Assembly: GCA_905221605.1 (NCBI GenBank)
Contig: CAJNDS010000158.1
Location: 784,176-848,175, forward strand
Reading direction: 5' to 3'
Length of the DNA: 64,000 nt
From: Symbiodinium natans
Lineage: Eukaryota > Sar > Dinophyceae > Suessiales > Symbiodiniaceae
Shown one piece after another: positions 31,075 to 41,099 of the stretch. A model generated the notes under the pieces. The model was given only the letters and a program-made list of their open reading frames with translations, ran no database searches and had not been told where the DNA came from. Position 1 is the first letter of the stretch, and every line of letters starts with the position of its first letter. The position numbers and the translations under genes were made by a program.

Positions 31075-31721
31075 GGTTCAAAGATTCATCCCGAAGCTGC
31101 AAACCGTGAAGCCAAGGACCTCTGACGTGGACCCAGGCGGTGCGAAGTCTAAGGCACCCGACGTGAGACTCCAGGTGCTGAGCTGCCAAAAGTCGCTATT
31201 GTAGGCTAGATGGGTACTCCCTTCCGCCAGGCGAGACGCGTAGTCCTCAGCTTGCCTCGCGTTTTGCTTCTGTCTGCCAGTGACACCCTCCGTATCTGAG
31301 CAAAATCGTCTTGGTGCCAGTCAATTTACGTGTAGCCCTGGATGAGCCACTCGACACTTTGGCAGGCGAATGGAGAGGCTGGAGGTCAGACAGAAGGCCG
31401 CCGAGCCGGCCGACAGACCTTGCACAGCAACTTGGCCTTTTCTGGCTCGGGTTGAATGTTAGGGGCTTTTAGGGGCCCTTGCTGCAGTAGGGGCATGTTT
31501 GGTCCTCGCCAAGTCCATGAGGCTGCCAAGTCCTCGGTGTGTCACCAGATGATGGCCCAGATCTGATTCAGCAGCAGCTTGGCTTCCCTGATCAGCATGT
31601 CTCAGCTGCACCGCAAAGTCCCAACGACCTCTTTCTGCGTCTCTGAGACACTGTCGCAGTACGTTGCGTCTCCTATGGAAAGTTGACTGTGCCTAGAACC
31701 CCAAACCAACAGCAGCCCACA

Positions 31722-31739
31722 GGTCAGCTTTTGGCTCCA
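31722..31739 (+). other. possible decayed spliced-leader relic
   Basis: GTCAGCTTTTGGCTCCAAG can be aligned to the DinoSL 3' part GTAGCCATTTTGGCTCAAG with small indels. It sits 47 bases before the kinase ATG. Indels make this weak; the position is the main argument. Confidence 0.3.
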
Positions 31740-31786
31740 AGCGGAGTCGAGTTTCTTCTAGTTTCCCTGTGCCGCGCTCCATTCTC

Positions 31787-33076
31787 ATGCTGCCTGACTA
31801 CAGCGATAGTCCGGTTCTTACCGGCGTGGTTGCACAGGGGCTCCTTCCTTCGAAGAGGGATTGTTACCTGCTGGCGCAGACAGTGTTGAAGGGATTTGCC
31901 AGCTGGTTTTGCTCTCGTCCTGCGTGGACAGTGGGAGAGGCCAGTGCGACCCTTCGAAAACGTTACATTAAGATCCAGGAAAGCTATGATGGTGTTGCCG
32001 TCATAAACCATGGATGCATCGAAGACTACTTCACAGAGGGAGGGCACCTCGGTCGTGGTGGATTTGGGACCGTGTGCAGGGTCGAGCCCACTGGACATGG
32101 ACTGAGCCAGTTCAAGCCACTGAGCCCTGGCATAGCATACGCTATGAAGAAGGTCAAACTCCCCAACCGGGATCCAGAGTTGGAGTCCCTGTCCAAGAGC
32201 TTCGTAAACGTCCCGATGAGCCGCATGCTCGAGTTCCTTCAGGCCCTCGGAGAGGAGAGGGCCACGCGAGAGCACGTCACTCGAAATCTACTGAGGGTCT
32301 TGGACATGCCGCAAAGCATGTACATTGTCATGAACCTTCTGGAGGGGCCAACACTGCAAGGTTGGATGACCGCCCTGAAGACCGCAGTTCCCGAGCGCAC
32401 CTGCGCAGACTTGGCGCAGCAGATGCTCTCGGCAGTGCACTACTTACATCGTGTGGCCGGAGCCGTGCACCGTGACGTTAAACCGGACAACTTTGGCTTT
32501 GTCCGTGCAGTCCGGAATATTGACCAGCCAGGGAACGTACAGCTCTTCGACATGGGCTTGGCTTGGGTGCTGCCCGAAAAGATCCAAGAGTCCAGCGCAA
32601 TGGACCTCCACGATGTTGCTCCTGGCGGCACACTGCGTTGGCTCTCTCCTGAAGCCTGGTGCGGACTCTGCGGTGCCTGCTCGGACGTTTGGGGAGTGGG
32701 ATTGATTGTGCACACACTCCTCGTCGGAGACATGCCGTTTGGACTCCGCAAGCTTGAGGAGGAGGTGCAGGTCCGCAATGCTGTTTTCAAGAGCAAGTTG
32801 AACCTGAGCACCTCGATCTGGCGCCGTGTCTCCGCGCAGGCACGCAAATTTGTAGACCAGCTCTTGGCCAAAGATGTCGCGGCTCGGGCCACCACGACTG
32901 CAGCACTGAGGCACAGCTTCATCCGAGAGGAGAACGTGCCTCCGTCATGGAGTTCGAGGGTGTGCACCGAGAACGTGCCACCTTCACCACAGGGTCCGAA
33001 GGTGTGCACCCAGCAGTGTGGCGGCTTCTTCCCGCGCGTGGGAAGACGAAGCCTTTACTTTCACGCAGTTGACTGA
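31787..33076 (+). CDS. intronless Ser/Thr protein kinase with DMG motif
   Basis: 429 codons from the first in-frame ATG (31787); the frame is open upstream to 31769. Kinase motifs: LGRGGFGTV (32048-32074), AMKK (around 32141-32152), HRDVKPDN (32468-32491), DMG in place of DFG (32549-32557), and SPEAW for APE. All catalytic residues (Lys, HRD Asp, Asn, DMG Asp) are present, so activity is plausible; DMG is an uncommon but tolerated variant. The C-tail has a repeated ENVPPS...VCT motif (near 32935 and 32970). No regulatory domain such as EF-hands is visible. It is intronless in an intron-rich region, and with the SL-like sequence just upstream may be a retrogene. Substrate and pathway are unknown. 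Confidence 0.82.
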   Translation: MLPDYSDSPVLTGVVAQGLLPSKRDCYLLAQTVLKGFASWFCSRPAWTVGEASATLRKRYIKIQESYDGVAVINHGCIEDYFTEGGHLGRGGFGTVCRVEPTGHGLSQFKPLSPGIAYAMKKVKLPNRDPELESLSKSFVNVPMSRMLEFLQALGEERATREHVTRNLLRVLDMPQSMYIVMNLLEGPTLQGWMTALKTAVPERTCADLAQQMLSAVHYLHRVAGAVHRDVKPDNFGFVRAVRNIDQPGNVQLFDMGLAWVLPEKIQESSAMDLHDVAPGGTLRWLSPEAWCGLCGACSDVWGVGLIVHTLLVGDMPFGLRKLEEEVQVRNAVFKSKLNLSTSIWRRVSAQARKFVDQLLAKDVAARATTTAALRHSFIREENVPPSWSSRVCTENVPPSPQGPKVCTQQCGGFFPRVGRRSLYFHAVD

Positions 33077-34280
33077 GCGCTGAACATCGGATGAGTAGCA
33101 TGGGAACAGCAGCCGCAAGCTGAACCTACTGGAGTTCGAGTATCCCCGCAAGCATGGTGTGCTACTAGCTGTGATGCTGATGGGGTCGTATAGTCCTGAC
33201 CTGAACAAAAAGCTGCTGCTTCCTGGATATAGGCTTGGGCGCTACATTGCCAGCCTTAAAAACATCTTTCTCCTTTGAAATCTGCCCAGGGCAATCGCCC
33301 GACGATTGGCAGCTGCCATCTAGAGTCATCTAGATCCTTCGCAGGAGCAAACCATACCGGTGGCTGGCTCATCATTAGGCAGGTCAGGTGACGTGTGGAT
33401 CTTTTGGGCTCACTGAAAGTATGGTTTGCGATTTCCTCCCTGACGCATCCGATGCATCCTTTGAGACAGGGAGACCAAAGGCCCTAAGAGTCGAAAGGAA
33501 CCCGGATGATGAGCCACGGAAGCATGCTACTTGGGCACACCGTGGTTGCAGCGTCCGCAAAGCTTCCTCGACCGGCCATCGTTGCACACAATCCTAAGCA
33601 GTGCCTTGGCATTGTTGCCTTATCTTGGAACTTGTACAGCTGGAGACGGCGCCTCGGAGCACGACGCGCGAAAAAAGAGCCGAGAGCAGTTCTGGCGAGT
33701 CGTTGTGCTTATGTGCGATTTCATGATTTGGCCTGTGCGACTGCCGCACCCAAGAAGGCACTCCTGATAGCAGCTGAGCATTCCCGTGCGGTTTTCGATC
33801 CAAACACGCTTCAGGCAATATCGGCGAAGCGCTTTGAGAGACCATCCAGACAAGGGGGGGAGCCACGACCAGTTCACACAGCTGCAAGCCGCCAGAGACA
33901 CTTGGCATGACTTGGCTGCAAGTGCCACCAAGTGCCACTTGGCATGAGCTCCGTAAGTCCCTGGAGGGACAGCCATGCCTTGCAGTGGCATCTCCTCTCA
34001 GCATCACCTGCCAAAGGACTACATGGAGGCACGTCAGTCCAATTTCAGCCGCGTGGATACAGGGCCAGGGGCTTAAGAGCTTGAATGTCAATGCTGGACA
34101 TCGTCCCACACTTGCCGCAACATTACTACCAGCAGGGCCTCAGCAACTGCCCGTACTGTTCCTGTTGTCCCCGTAGCATCCTGTAGCTGCCATGGCGACA
34201 ATTCTTTTTTCAAGTATTGTTTGCAAAGCCTCGCTCGGAAGTTCTGAATCTTTGCACAACCCTCCACGAGGAGACTTCAG
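33077..34280. other. no gene resolved downstream of the kinase
   Basis: Overlapping open frames on both strands (33506-33910 +, 33594-34109 -) show no family resemblance. CAAGTGCCACCAAGTGCCAC near 33918 is a short local duplication. Confidence 0.35.
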
Positions 34281-34400
34281 GGAGAGGAGCTTGAGCAACG
34301 GCGAGCTCTGTCGGCAGAGGTGCGACTTCATGATGCTCACCAACATCAACTTGAAGCCTTAGAGCCCCTGAAAGCACAGCATCATTGTCGCTGCCCTTAA
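34281..34400 (+). CDS. candidate terminal exon, coiled coil
   Basis: After CTTCAG|G the frame reads GEELEQRRALSAEVRLHDAH then QHQLEALEPLKAQHH and stops at TAA. A second frame is also open for about 35 codons, so the frame choice is provisional. Confidence 0.35.
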   Translation, partial: GEELEQRRALSAEVRLHDAHQHQLEALEPLKAQHHCRCP

Positions 34401-35339
34401 CATCCAGCCCTTCAGGGCCAGCCACCGTCTCAGCCTGAATCTTTGCTGCATGTCATCTGGGCGGGGGCTATTCTGCGTGCCACAGCATGCAACCAACCTG
34501 TTCTTTGGATTTCTGGGTCCATAGCCCAGGCGATAGCAGAGGCCGCAAACCTCTGCGCGGCTCCACCGCTTAGCACCAGCGCAAGCTCGCCACTGGGAAT
34601 GGTAGATGTCTTGTGTAGCCGAGAGCTTGTCTTTAGCTGATGTGCCGACTTCATGTATTTCAATGGTGGGTACGGTGGCCGCGCCCAGGTCCCCGAGGAG
34701 CATGGAGTGCATGGCAAAGCCCCCGGAACTCACAGCCCCTGCGATGCTTCAGGACCCCGTGTGAGAGCTCTTGTCCAAGGGTCAGCTCCTAAAAGTAGAT
34801 GAGGGAGGCATGTAGAACCATCAAGCCCATCCTAGAGTGCAGTCTCTTCGTTCAAACGGCTACACTTCCTGTTGTGCGCAAGCCGTAAGGTGCAAACCCC
34901 GGCGGCAGACCCCGGAAACCACCTTCCACAGCCCCCATGTGGCCATTCCATGGCAGGTCCCCACGACCAGCACGTCACAGCATCAGTTCAGTCCCAAGTA
35001 TGATGTCTCAGGAAGCAAAGCCCGACCAGTCCAGCACAGCAATATGCCTTTGTCTCTGGCCTTGGCTACCTTGACCCGATGGCATGTGAATCATGCCATA
35101 CGGCTAACTCCTTGCGTCAGCAGCTGTGGTTTCACATGTAAATCAGTAAATTATGCCTTCGAAAAATCCAGTTGTCTTTGTACTTAAGAGCATCGTTATT
35201 CAACTTCCAGCCGGGCACTGATGTTTGAGAAGATGCCTGTAGGACTCTCGCTGCGCTGCAGCCGCACTCCCTGTGACGGCAGTCGCTTGCTTGCAGGGCA
35301 GCCCCCATGTTTGTGACTTCCGCAGACACTGCGGTCCCC

Positions 35340-35450
35340 TATCTGACCGTATATATATATATATACCTTACATAATCCCTATATACCTAAGTAGCCCCCA
35401 ATTTTTCCCTCTAAGGTCCCTTAAAAGGGTCCCTCCGTTAGTCCCCTATC
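35340..35450. mobile_element. MITE-like element, family E copy
   Basis: CTATATACCTAAGTAGCCCC and AAGGTCCCTTAAAAGGGTCCCTCC match the element at 18692-18834. Confidence 0.55.
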
Positions 35451-35570
35451 AGCTGGAATTCAAGTCAGCTCTTGAGCCGAAGTGAGGCCAAAGAAGAGCG
35501 AGGGATCAACTCGAAGCCTGAGCCGACACCGCGGCCGACGACTCCCATGGGTCAGATGAGCACGGAGCCC

Positions 35571-35672
35571 CTGGGAGTTTACGAAAATAAAAGGGGGGGA
35601 CCCCAGATGTAAACCCCCAAATGGTAGGATTCCCCTTCTCATAAGGGTCCCCGAATTTTGGAAAATCCCCCC
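35571..35672. mobile_element. MITE-like element, family B copy
   Basis: GGGAGTTTACGAAAATAAAAGG...ATTTTGGAAAATCCCCCC, reverse orientation of the copies at 37322 and 59640. Confidence 0.65.
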
Positions 35673-35956
35673 CTTGCCCAATCCTGTATCCTGTTGATTG
35701 CCAGTAGTTTCATTGATGCAGAGTAGACCTGGCCAAGAGTATTGCATGGCACCAACTAGCAAGGTTGTGATAAGCATTAGCCAAGGCTGTGCGCAGTCCC
35801 AGCAGAAACTCCGAAGGTGCGGAAGGTCGTCGGTGGCTAAGGGTTTCATGCGGCCTCGTTGTTCGGAGAAGGGGCGCTAAGCCGCTGGAGTGAGTTGCAA
35901 GGTTTGCAAGCCAGATGCCCCCAAAACAAGGATTTCACAAGAGTTCCACGGTGTAG

Positions 35957-35984
35957 CCCTAAACCCTAAACCCTAAACCCTAAA
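35957..35984. repeat. CCCTAAA array before an acceptor
   Basis: Four heptamers ending 6 bases before the CTGCAG acceptor at 35990. Confidence 0.95.
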
Positions 35985-35990
35985 CTGCAG

Positions 35991-36099
35991 CCCTGAAGGA
36001 TGCCGAGCACTACGAGATGATGGTCGACTTGACAGGTGAGATGCCCGTGCACATCGCCACGAGCCGGCCCTCCCTGAGCCTGGCAAGCGCCGCTGGTCG
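35991..36099 (+). CDS. candidate exon, unknown
   Basis: After CTGCAG the frame reads LKDAEHYEMMVDLTGEMPVH then IATSRPSLSLASAAGR. Strongly coding-like; the end is uncertain because a family C MITE begins about 10 bases later. A GT at 36026 is an alternative donor. Family not recognised. Confidence 0.5.
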
Positions 36100-36109
36100 G
36101 AGACTACTT

Positions 36110-36252
36110 TTGGGGGGGTTCATGGTACTGATGAACCACCTCTAGCTGTACATATAAACCACTTTAAAAGCCGCTTAAGTGCCCAATATGGTTATGATAA
36201 GTACAGCTATAAGTACAGCTAGAATTGGTTAATAAGTACCATGAACCTCCAA
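36110..36252. mobile_element. MITE-like inverted repeat, family C
   Basis: TTGGGGGGGTTCATGGTACT mirrored by AGTACCATGAACCTCCAA, AT-rich centre with tandem AAGTACAGCTA. Same termini as 15496-15591. Confidence 0.8.
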
Positions 36253-36689
36253 GTAGGGCGACTAAAGGGAGCTTGAGGCTGGCTTGCGAGGGTCATGGCG
36301 CGCCGCGCCTTAAACAGTGACAGTGCGGTTGATAGAGCGCGACATGTACTTTGCAAAGCCCTGCTCAATTTCTCTGTCTTCAATAGGGGAGTCTGGAGTG
36401 AGAGGTCAAAACGCCGACCCGCCGTCCGCCACGGGAAGAGGATGCAGGGCTTGTTTGTTGCCGATCGTGGCCTGGACAAGATTGTCGGTATCCCGGGCTG
36501 ACTCGACCCCTCAATTCATAACTTAGAGCCTCTGCCCCCTACTATTGAGATTTTTCTCCATCCCCTCCACCTACTATGGCTGTAATATAAGAATACGGAA
36601 TCGTGACATACATCTTGGGTTGTGGTGCTTGGGTTTGCTGGCGGTGCGTGGGTGTGTGCATGTGGACGACCCTTTAACTTCGGGTCCCT

Positions 36690-36865
36690 TCGTCGAACCC
36701 TCGCGTTTTTCTTCGGGCTTTGTCTTGGCCTTTTGTATCGGCCTTCGTCGAACCCCCTCCCCCCTTCGTCGAACCTCCGGCCTTCGTCGAACCTTCGCCC
36801 GGCCCCCCGGCCTTCGTCGAACTTCGTCTCGGCCCGTTGGTATCCCGAGTCTTCGTCGAAGTTCT
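36690..36865. repeat. TTCGTCGAAC minisatellite
   Basis: Palindromic decamer TTCGTCGAAC (or TTCGTCGAAG) occurs about seven times, at irregular 13-45 base spacing, in a C/T-rich strand. Confidence 0.9.
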
Positions 36866-37183
36866 CCGGCCATCCTGCTCTTCGGCCATCCTGGTGTGTT
36901 TTCCCCTTACTTTAGTGTTGGGGGCTGGACTTCCCACCCCGGACGAAGGTGACCAGGAAAGAATTATGTTCATGCTCCTAGATTGGCCCTACTTTGTTAG
37001 AGGAGCGCCCTCAACCTAGCATTGGCTTGGCATCGAACGCGCGTTTGCAGTGCCTTGGGCTGGAGTTCAGGCAAGTCCCCCTTACTAACTGTGCCGCAGC
37101 ATGACATAAATTGACGCAAGCTGACAGCCAGGATTCACGCAACAGAAATAATGCAGTTGTACCATGTGCTGCCACCATGTGAG

Positions 37184-37314
37184 GGGTCAGGCGGGCCAAT
37201 AGTCAGAAGCTGAGGAATGCTGCTTTGGCGACTGACGCGCCTCCCCCGCCCCTTGCACCACCTGAGCAGCCCTCGCAGAGCTGGGACACCGAGTCAGAGG
37301 AGCAAGTTCATTAG
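37184..37314 (+). CDS. candidate terminal exon with stop
   Basis: After TGTGAG|GG the frame reads VRRANSQKLRNAALATDAPP, a Pro-rich stretch, then SWDTESEEQVH and TAG (37312-37314). Acidic tail and compositional bias suggest a real C-terminus. A family B MITE starts 8 bases after the stop. Partner exons upstream are unknown (perhaps 35991). Confidence 0.45.
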
Positions 37315-37321
37315 GGCTCAG

Positions 37322-37427
37322 ATGGGGGTTTCCGAAATTACGGGGTGCCCTTTTTGGGGTCCTTTTTGTAAGGGGACCCTTCTATTTGGGGATCAAAATT
37401 GAGGTTCCCCATTTTCGTAAACCCTCC
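37322..37427. mobile_element. MITE-like element, family B copy
   Basis: ATGGGGGTTTCCGAAATTACGG...CATTTTCGTAAACCCTCC. Confidence 0.7.
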
Positions 37428-37596
37428 CCCCCCCCCCCCAGAGGGTTTAGAGCTTATAGGGTGACGTTGGATCTGGACTTGCGCGGTGCGCCTGTCACTC
37501 CGTAAACTCGTGTCTTAGTTTTGGGGCTACTTCCCCTTAGTCCCAGCAGGGCTGAGAGCTGTGGGCCTCACCCCAGGCCAGACATTGCAAGTCTAG

Positions 37597-37618
37597 GGTT
37601 TAGGGTTTAGGGTTTGGG
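37597..37618. repeat. TTTAGGG array
   Basis: Three heptamers plus TTTGGGG and TTCAGGG variants, about 45 bases before the acceptor at 37669. Confidence 0.93.
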
Positions 37619-37669
37619 GTTCAGGGTAGCTTCTGCTGGCTCCAGTTTGCAAACCGAGCTTCCCCGCAG

Positions 37670-37747
37670 GATGTCTCCGACGTGGACGGGCTTGGGACGG
37701 ACATCGCCAGCTTTCCAACCCTGCCCTTTCAACGCACAAGTAGCCCT
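37670..37747 (+). CDS. candidate exon, unknown
   Basis: 26 codons in phase 0, CCGCAG|G to a GTAGGG donor. Reads DVSDVDGLGTDIASFPTLPF then QRTSSP. Family not recognised. Confidence 0.45.
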
Positions 37748-38510
37748 GTAGGGTGCAAAACTGCCTTGTGGTCACGCAACGTTGGCCCAGGCGAGCAAAT
37801 CACAGCTCACGGCGGAGCACTCTGGCGGTCTCAAAGGCAAGGTGCTGGCATGTAAGGAACCTCTCTTTGTCATGCTTTGTCAGAAATAGTATTGCAGTCT
37901 ACCTGCAAAGTAAAAACAAAGTGCTATATATACAGTCTACTACAAAGTTGACAAACTTTCAGATACCTTCAATGACCACCCCCCCCCCCCCCCCCCCCCC
38001 CACAAAACCAAAAGAGCGAACGCCAAGAACCTTGAGATCCCAAAACAGCCCCTGTTCATGAACCCGAAAACCCTATTAAGCCCTAAACCCTACAACCCTA
38101 AACCCTAAATCCTTACAAGGCCCAGCGAGAGGGCAGTCCACCAACCTGCAAGGCCTGACACGCGGCAACCCTGAACTTCCACCCCCCCTTGTCAGGCTGA
38201 ACGCTCCATGGCCCTGCCTCCCGCGCCCACCGAAAAGGCTGCGCCCGGGCTTGACATGCGCATGACATGATTGCTTGGGGGACCCTGTGCGCAAACATCC
38301 GAAAAGGTCGCTTTTTGCGGCCGTGATGCTGTTCGTGGGGAGCCACCACGGCAACGACAGCCCTCCATCGCCAGTCAGCTGCTTGCTAGAATGAAGTGGA
38401 GAAGAGAAGCATCTAGGCCAGTGCAAGATCCATGCAAAACTTGGCGGCACAGAACCTCGACTACGAAAACAAAGTAGGAATTCATGACATAGCCCCGTGT
38501 CTCTTGCGGC

Positions 38511-38777
38511 TTGCTTGAGAGCCTCGCGAGTGCGTGTGGCCTTTTGACAAGTTGCCAAGGGCCCCGTCGAGTGTTGGGAGCCAAGCTGACGACATCCGAT
38601 TGGCAGTGTGCTCAACCGCTTAAGACCTGTTTTGCTGAGGAGGGCGAGGCAGCCCAGACACCAAAGCGAAGGTCACCTGGGTGGCACACCCTCGACAGCA
38701 GCTCGGTTTGGCAAAAAGAACGAAGACGGGGTGTCCTGCCTCATGAAAAGTTGCAAAGCCGAGAATCGGTTCGATAG
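38511..38777 (+). CDS. possible exon region, unknown
   Basis: Open frame with LTTSDWQCAQPLKTCFAEEG then EAAQTPKRRSPGWHTLDSSS, ending at a stop directly before a TTTAGGG array. The opposite strand is open too. Weak. Confidence 0.25.
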   Translation: MLESLASACGLLTSCQGPRRVLGAKLTTSDWQCAQPLKTCFAEEGEAAQTPKRRSPGWHTLDSSSVWQKERRRGVLPHEKLQSRESVR

Positions 38778-38843
38778 GGTTTAGGGTTTAGGGTTTACGG
38801 TTTAGGGTTTAGGGTGTAGGGTGTAGGGTTTAGGGTTTACGGT
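38777..38843. repeat. TTTAGGG array with TGTAGGG and TTTACGG variants
   Basis: Nine heptamers, some substituted. Confidence 0.95.
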
Positions 38844-39842
38844 TCTGTTGTCTTTCCTGTCACTCATGCAGAAGCTACGCAGCTAGGCTTAGGCGCAGGA
38901 CCTTTGCAGGCATACCATCATGTGTATCACGTCTTTGTGACCAGAAGCCCAACAGCCTAGGCTGTGAGGTGCTAGGCGTCACTCCAGACGATGGCTACGA
39001 GTCCATTCAGAAGTCTCTTGCCATCAGGGACTTTCAAGGTGTTGCACATGGCAAATGTTGGCAAACTCTTGGCGGCTGAGTCCGCCAGAGCCACCAGAGC
39101 ACACGACGTCCTGATTTGGTGTTTGGTCTCTCGAGGCAGTACCGTCGGCAAGCCCTGCGACATCACCCGGACAAGGCACTCATATGTAGCCAAGCATTCT
39201 AAAAGGTTGATGAAACGATCCATGAGTGACAAGCTACAGAGGACACGTGACAGGGCATACATATGCATGCATGGCTTCCGCAGTCATCCACGCACATCCC
39301 TCCTTAACCCAAGCTGCGCGATTGCCTGCCCAAATCTGTCTGCAACTGTCCTTGAGCATCCATGAGCCGTTTTCCGCCAGCCAGGGTGGCCGTGCCTCAC
39401 TCTTCCGGCATCTCCACGATGCTCGGGTGCCTTGGCAGCACTTTTGGGTCGGACGCGTACGTGACTTGGGGGTTTCGAGTTAAGTTCGGACCGGTTGCAC
39501 CGTAAGAGCCCAGGATTACCTTTCGTCCAAGCAGACGCGGTGGCAGCGCGCGGCCACAACGCAGACAAGGCCGATTTGAGAGACGCGCATTGAAATGCCT
39601 TTATGCGGACAAGGGTGATTGTGAGTAGCATGGGGTAAGCTTAAGCAGTTTGTGAGCTTCTTAGTCCGCATCTCAGTGCTTCCGTGCATGAGAGCAAGTA
39701 GGCACGGATGCTGGCTGAAATCAGGAAGCAGAGGCCACAAAACATCGCAAACTCCACATTCAAGCAGTTTGATTGCTTGAGCACTTGCAAGAGAGTTCGG
39801 CGATCCGGTTTCCTGGCACGTGGAGACTCCGGACCTCGCCGA

Positions 39843-39932
39843 TATGGGGATTTCCGAAGATAATTCCAAAATACTATGTACTCCTGATAAAGGAGCCCCA
39901 AAATGAGTACCACTATTTTCGGAAACCCCATA
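39843..39932. mobile_element. MITE-like inverted repeat, family B copy
   Basis: TATGGGGATTTCCGAAGATA mirrored by TATTTTCGGAAACCCCATA. The most symmetrical copy of the family (90 bp). Confidence 0.8.
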
Positions 39933-40422
39933 CACTCTGGCGAGTTTTCTTGAGATCTAGGTGTCCGGACTTTGGCACGGCTACTCTTTGTATGTCTGTC
40001 GATGTGGTTTCCTGGCCATACTTCCCTAAAATGCGCTGCTCTTCGTCTAGCCCTGGCATTTGGAAAAGCAGGGATTCTGGGTCCGCGTGTTTATCGGGCT
40101 TGTGGATGGGAAGCAACACAGGTTTTCCAAGTGGATCGAGCAAATCACAGCTCGCGAATCCAAACCTCCAACTGTCGACTTTTCAGTAATACCCTAAACC
40201 CTAAACGACAGGTTTCAGATTACAGTAGTTGGGTTCTTGTTATGGCCAACTAAGCGATGAAGCAATGCTAGGCGGCTAGTGAACAGTGCAAGGCCTCCGC
40301 CGCGGGAAGCCACTCGCCCAGACCACGAGGCACCGGATTTAGCCACCTGACCAGATGAATATTGCATCATACTCCCTCTTAGCCCCCTCTTTGCCCCCCC
40401 TCTTACCCTACCTGCTTTCTAG

Positions 40423-40613
40423 CAACTCTGGCGGCTGTGAATCGCATGCAGGCCAAGGACTGGCAGCGCTCAGACGCGCTGGAGGAGGTGGCCAGTGAGC
40501 ACGGCAGCGTGGACATGGCAGAGGCGAAGTCGCGGCGATGGCAGCGCATGACGGGATCCACAGAATACCCCGCGTCATCGTTGCGGCGAACGTTCGGGCC
40601 TGAGTTGAGTCTG
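40423..40613 (+). CDS. candidate long exon, unknown
   Basis: After TTTCTAG, two bases and 63 codons to a GTACAA donor. Reads TLAAVNRMQAKDWQRSDALE, then EVASEHGSVDMAEAKSRRWQ and RMTGSTEYPASS. GC-rich third positions and helix-forming composition support coding. Family not recognised. Confidence 0.55.
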
Positions 40614-41099
40614 GTACAAATCAATACTCGTAGCAGGTGACCTTGAGAATCTCGGCAACTGCCCATGGACACAGGAGCTCTACCATTTCCGATGATGGCA
40701 CGTTGGGCAATCCTTCCCCTGTGTCTGCCCCTGAGCTGCGGGAGGCCCGCCGATATCTGCACTGTCCCAGCGTCTGTTTGGATATGAGTGTGTATAGTGT
40801 ATGGCTTCACTCCTTTTATCTGGCATCCGCTTCGTTCTTAGCTGGAGACCTGCATTCAGGCATTCTCTCCCCATGGTGGACGCTTTGAGGACGACGGAGA
40901 GACTGACCTAGGCCAGGCCTGATTCAGCCCATGCAAGATGTATTTCTCGGAGTCCAACGCTCGTTCGGCTCCATGGGCAACCATGTGTATAAATCGTGCA
41001 TTTACACCTGCAGGACAGTGAATCAGAGTGAATCAATCTCAATCCCAGGGCCAGATTCACGCAAAGCAGACGGACGCACTCAGTCCCCAGTGGACTCCT

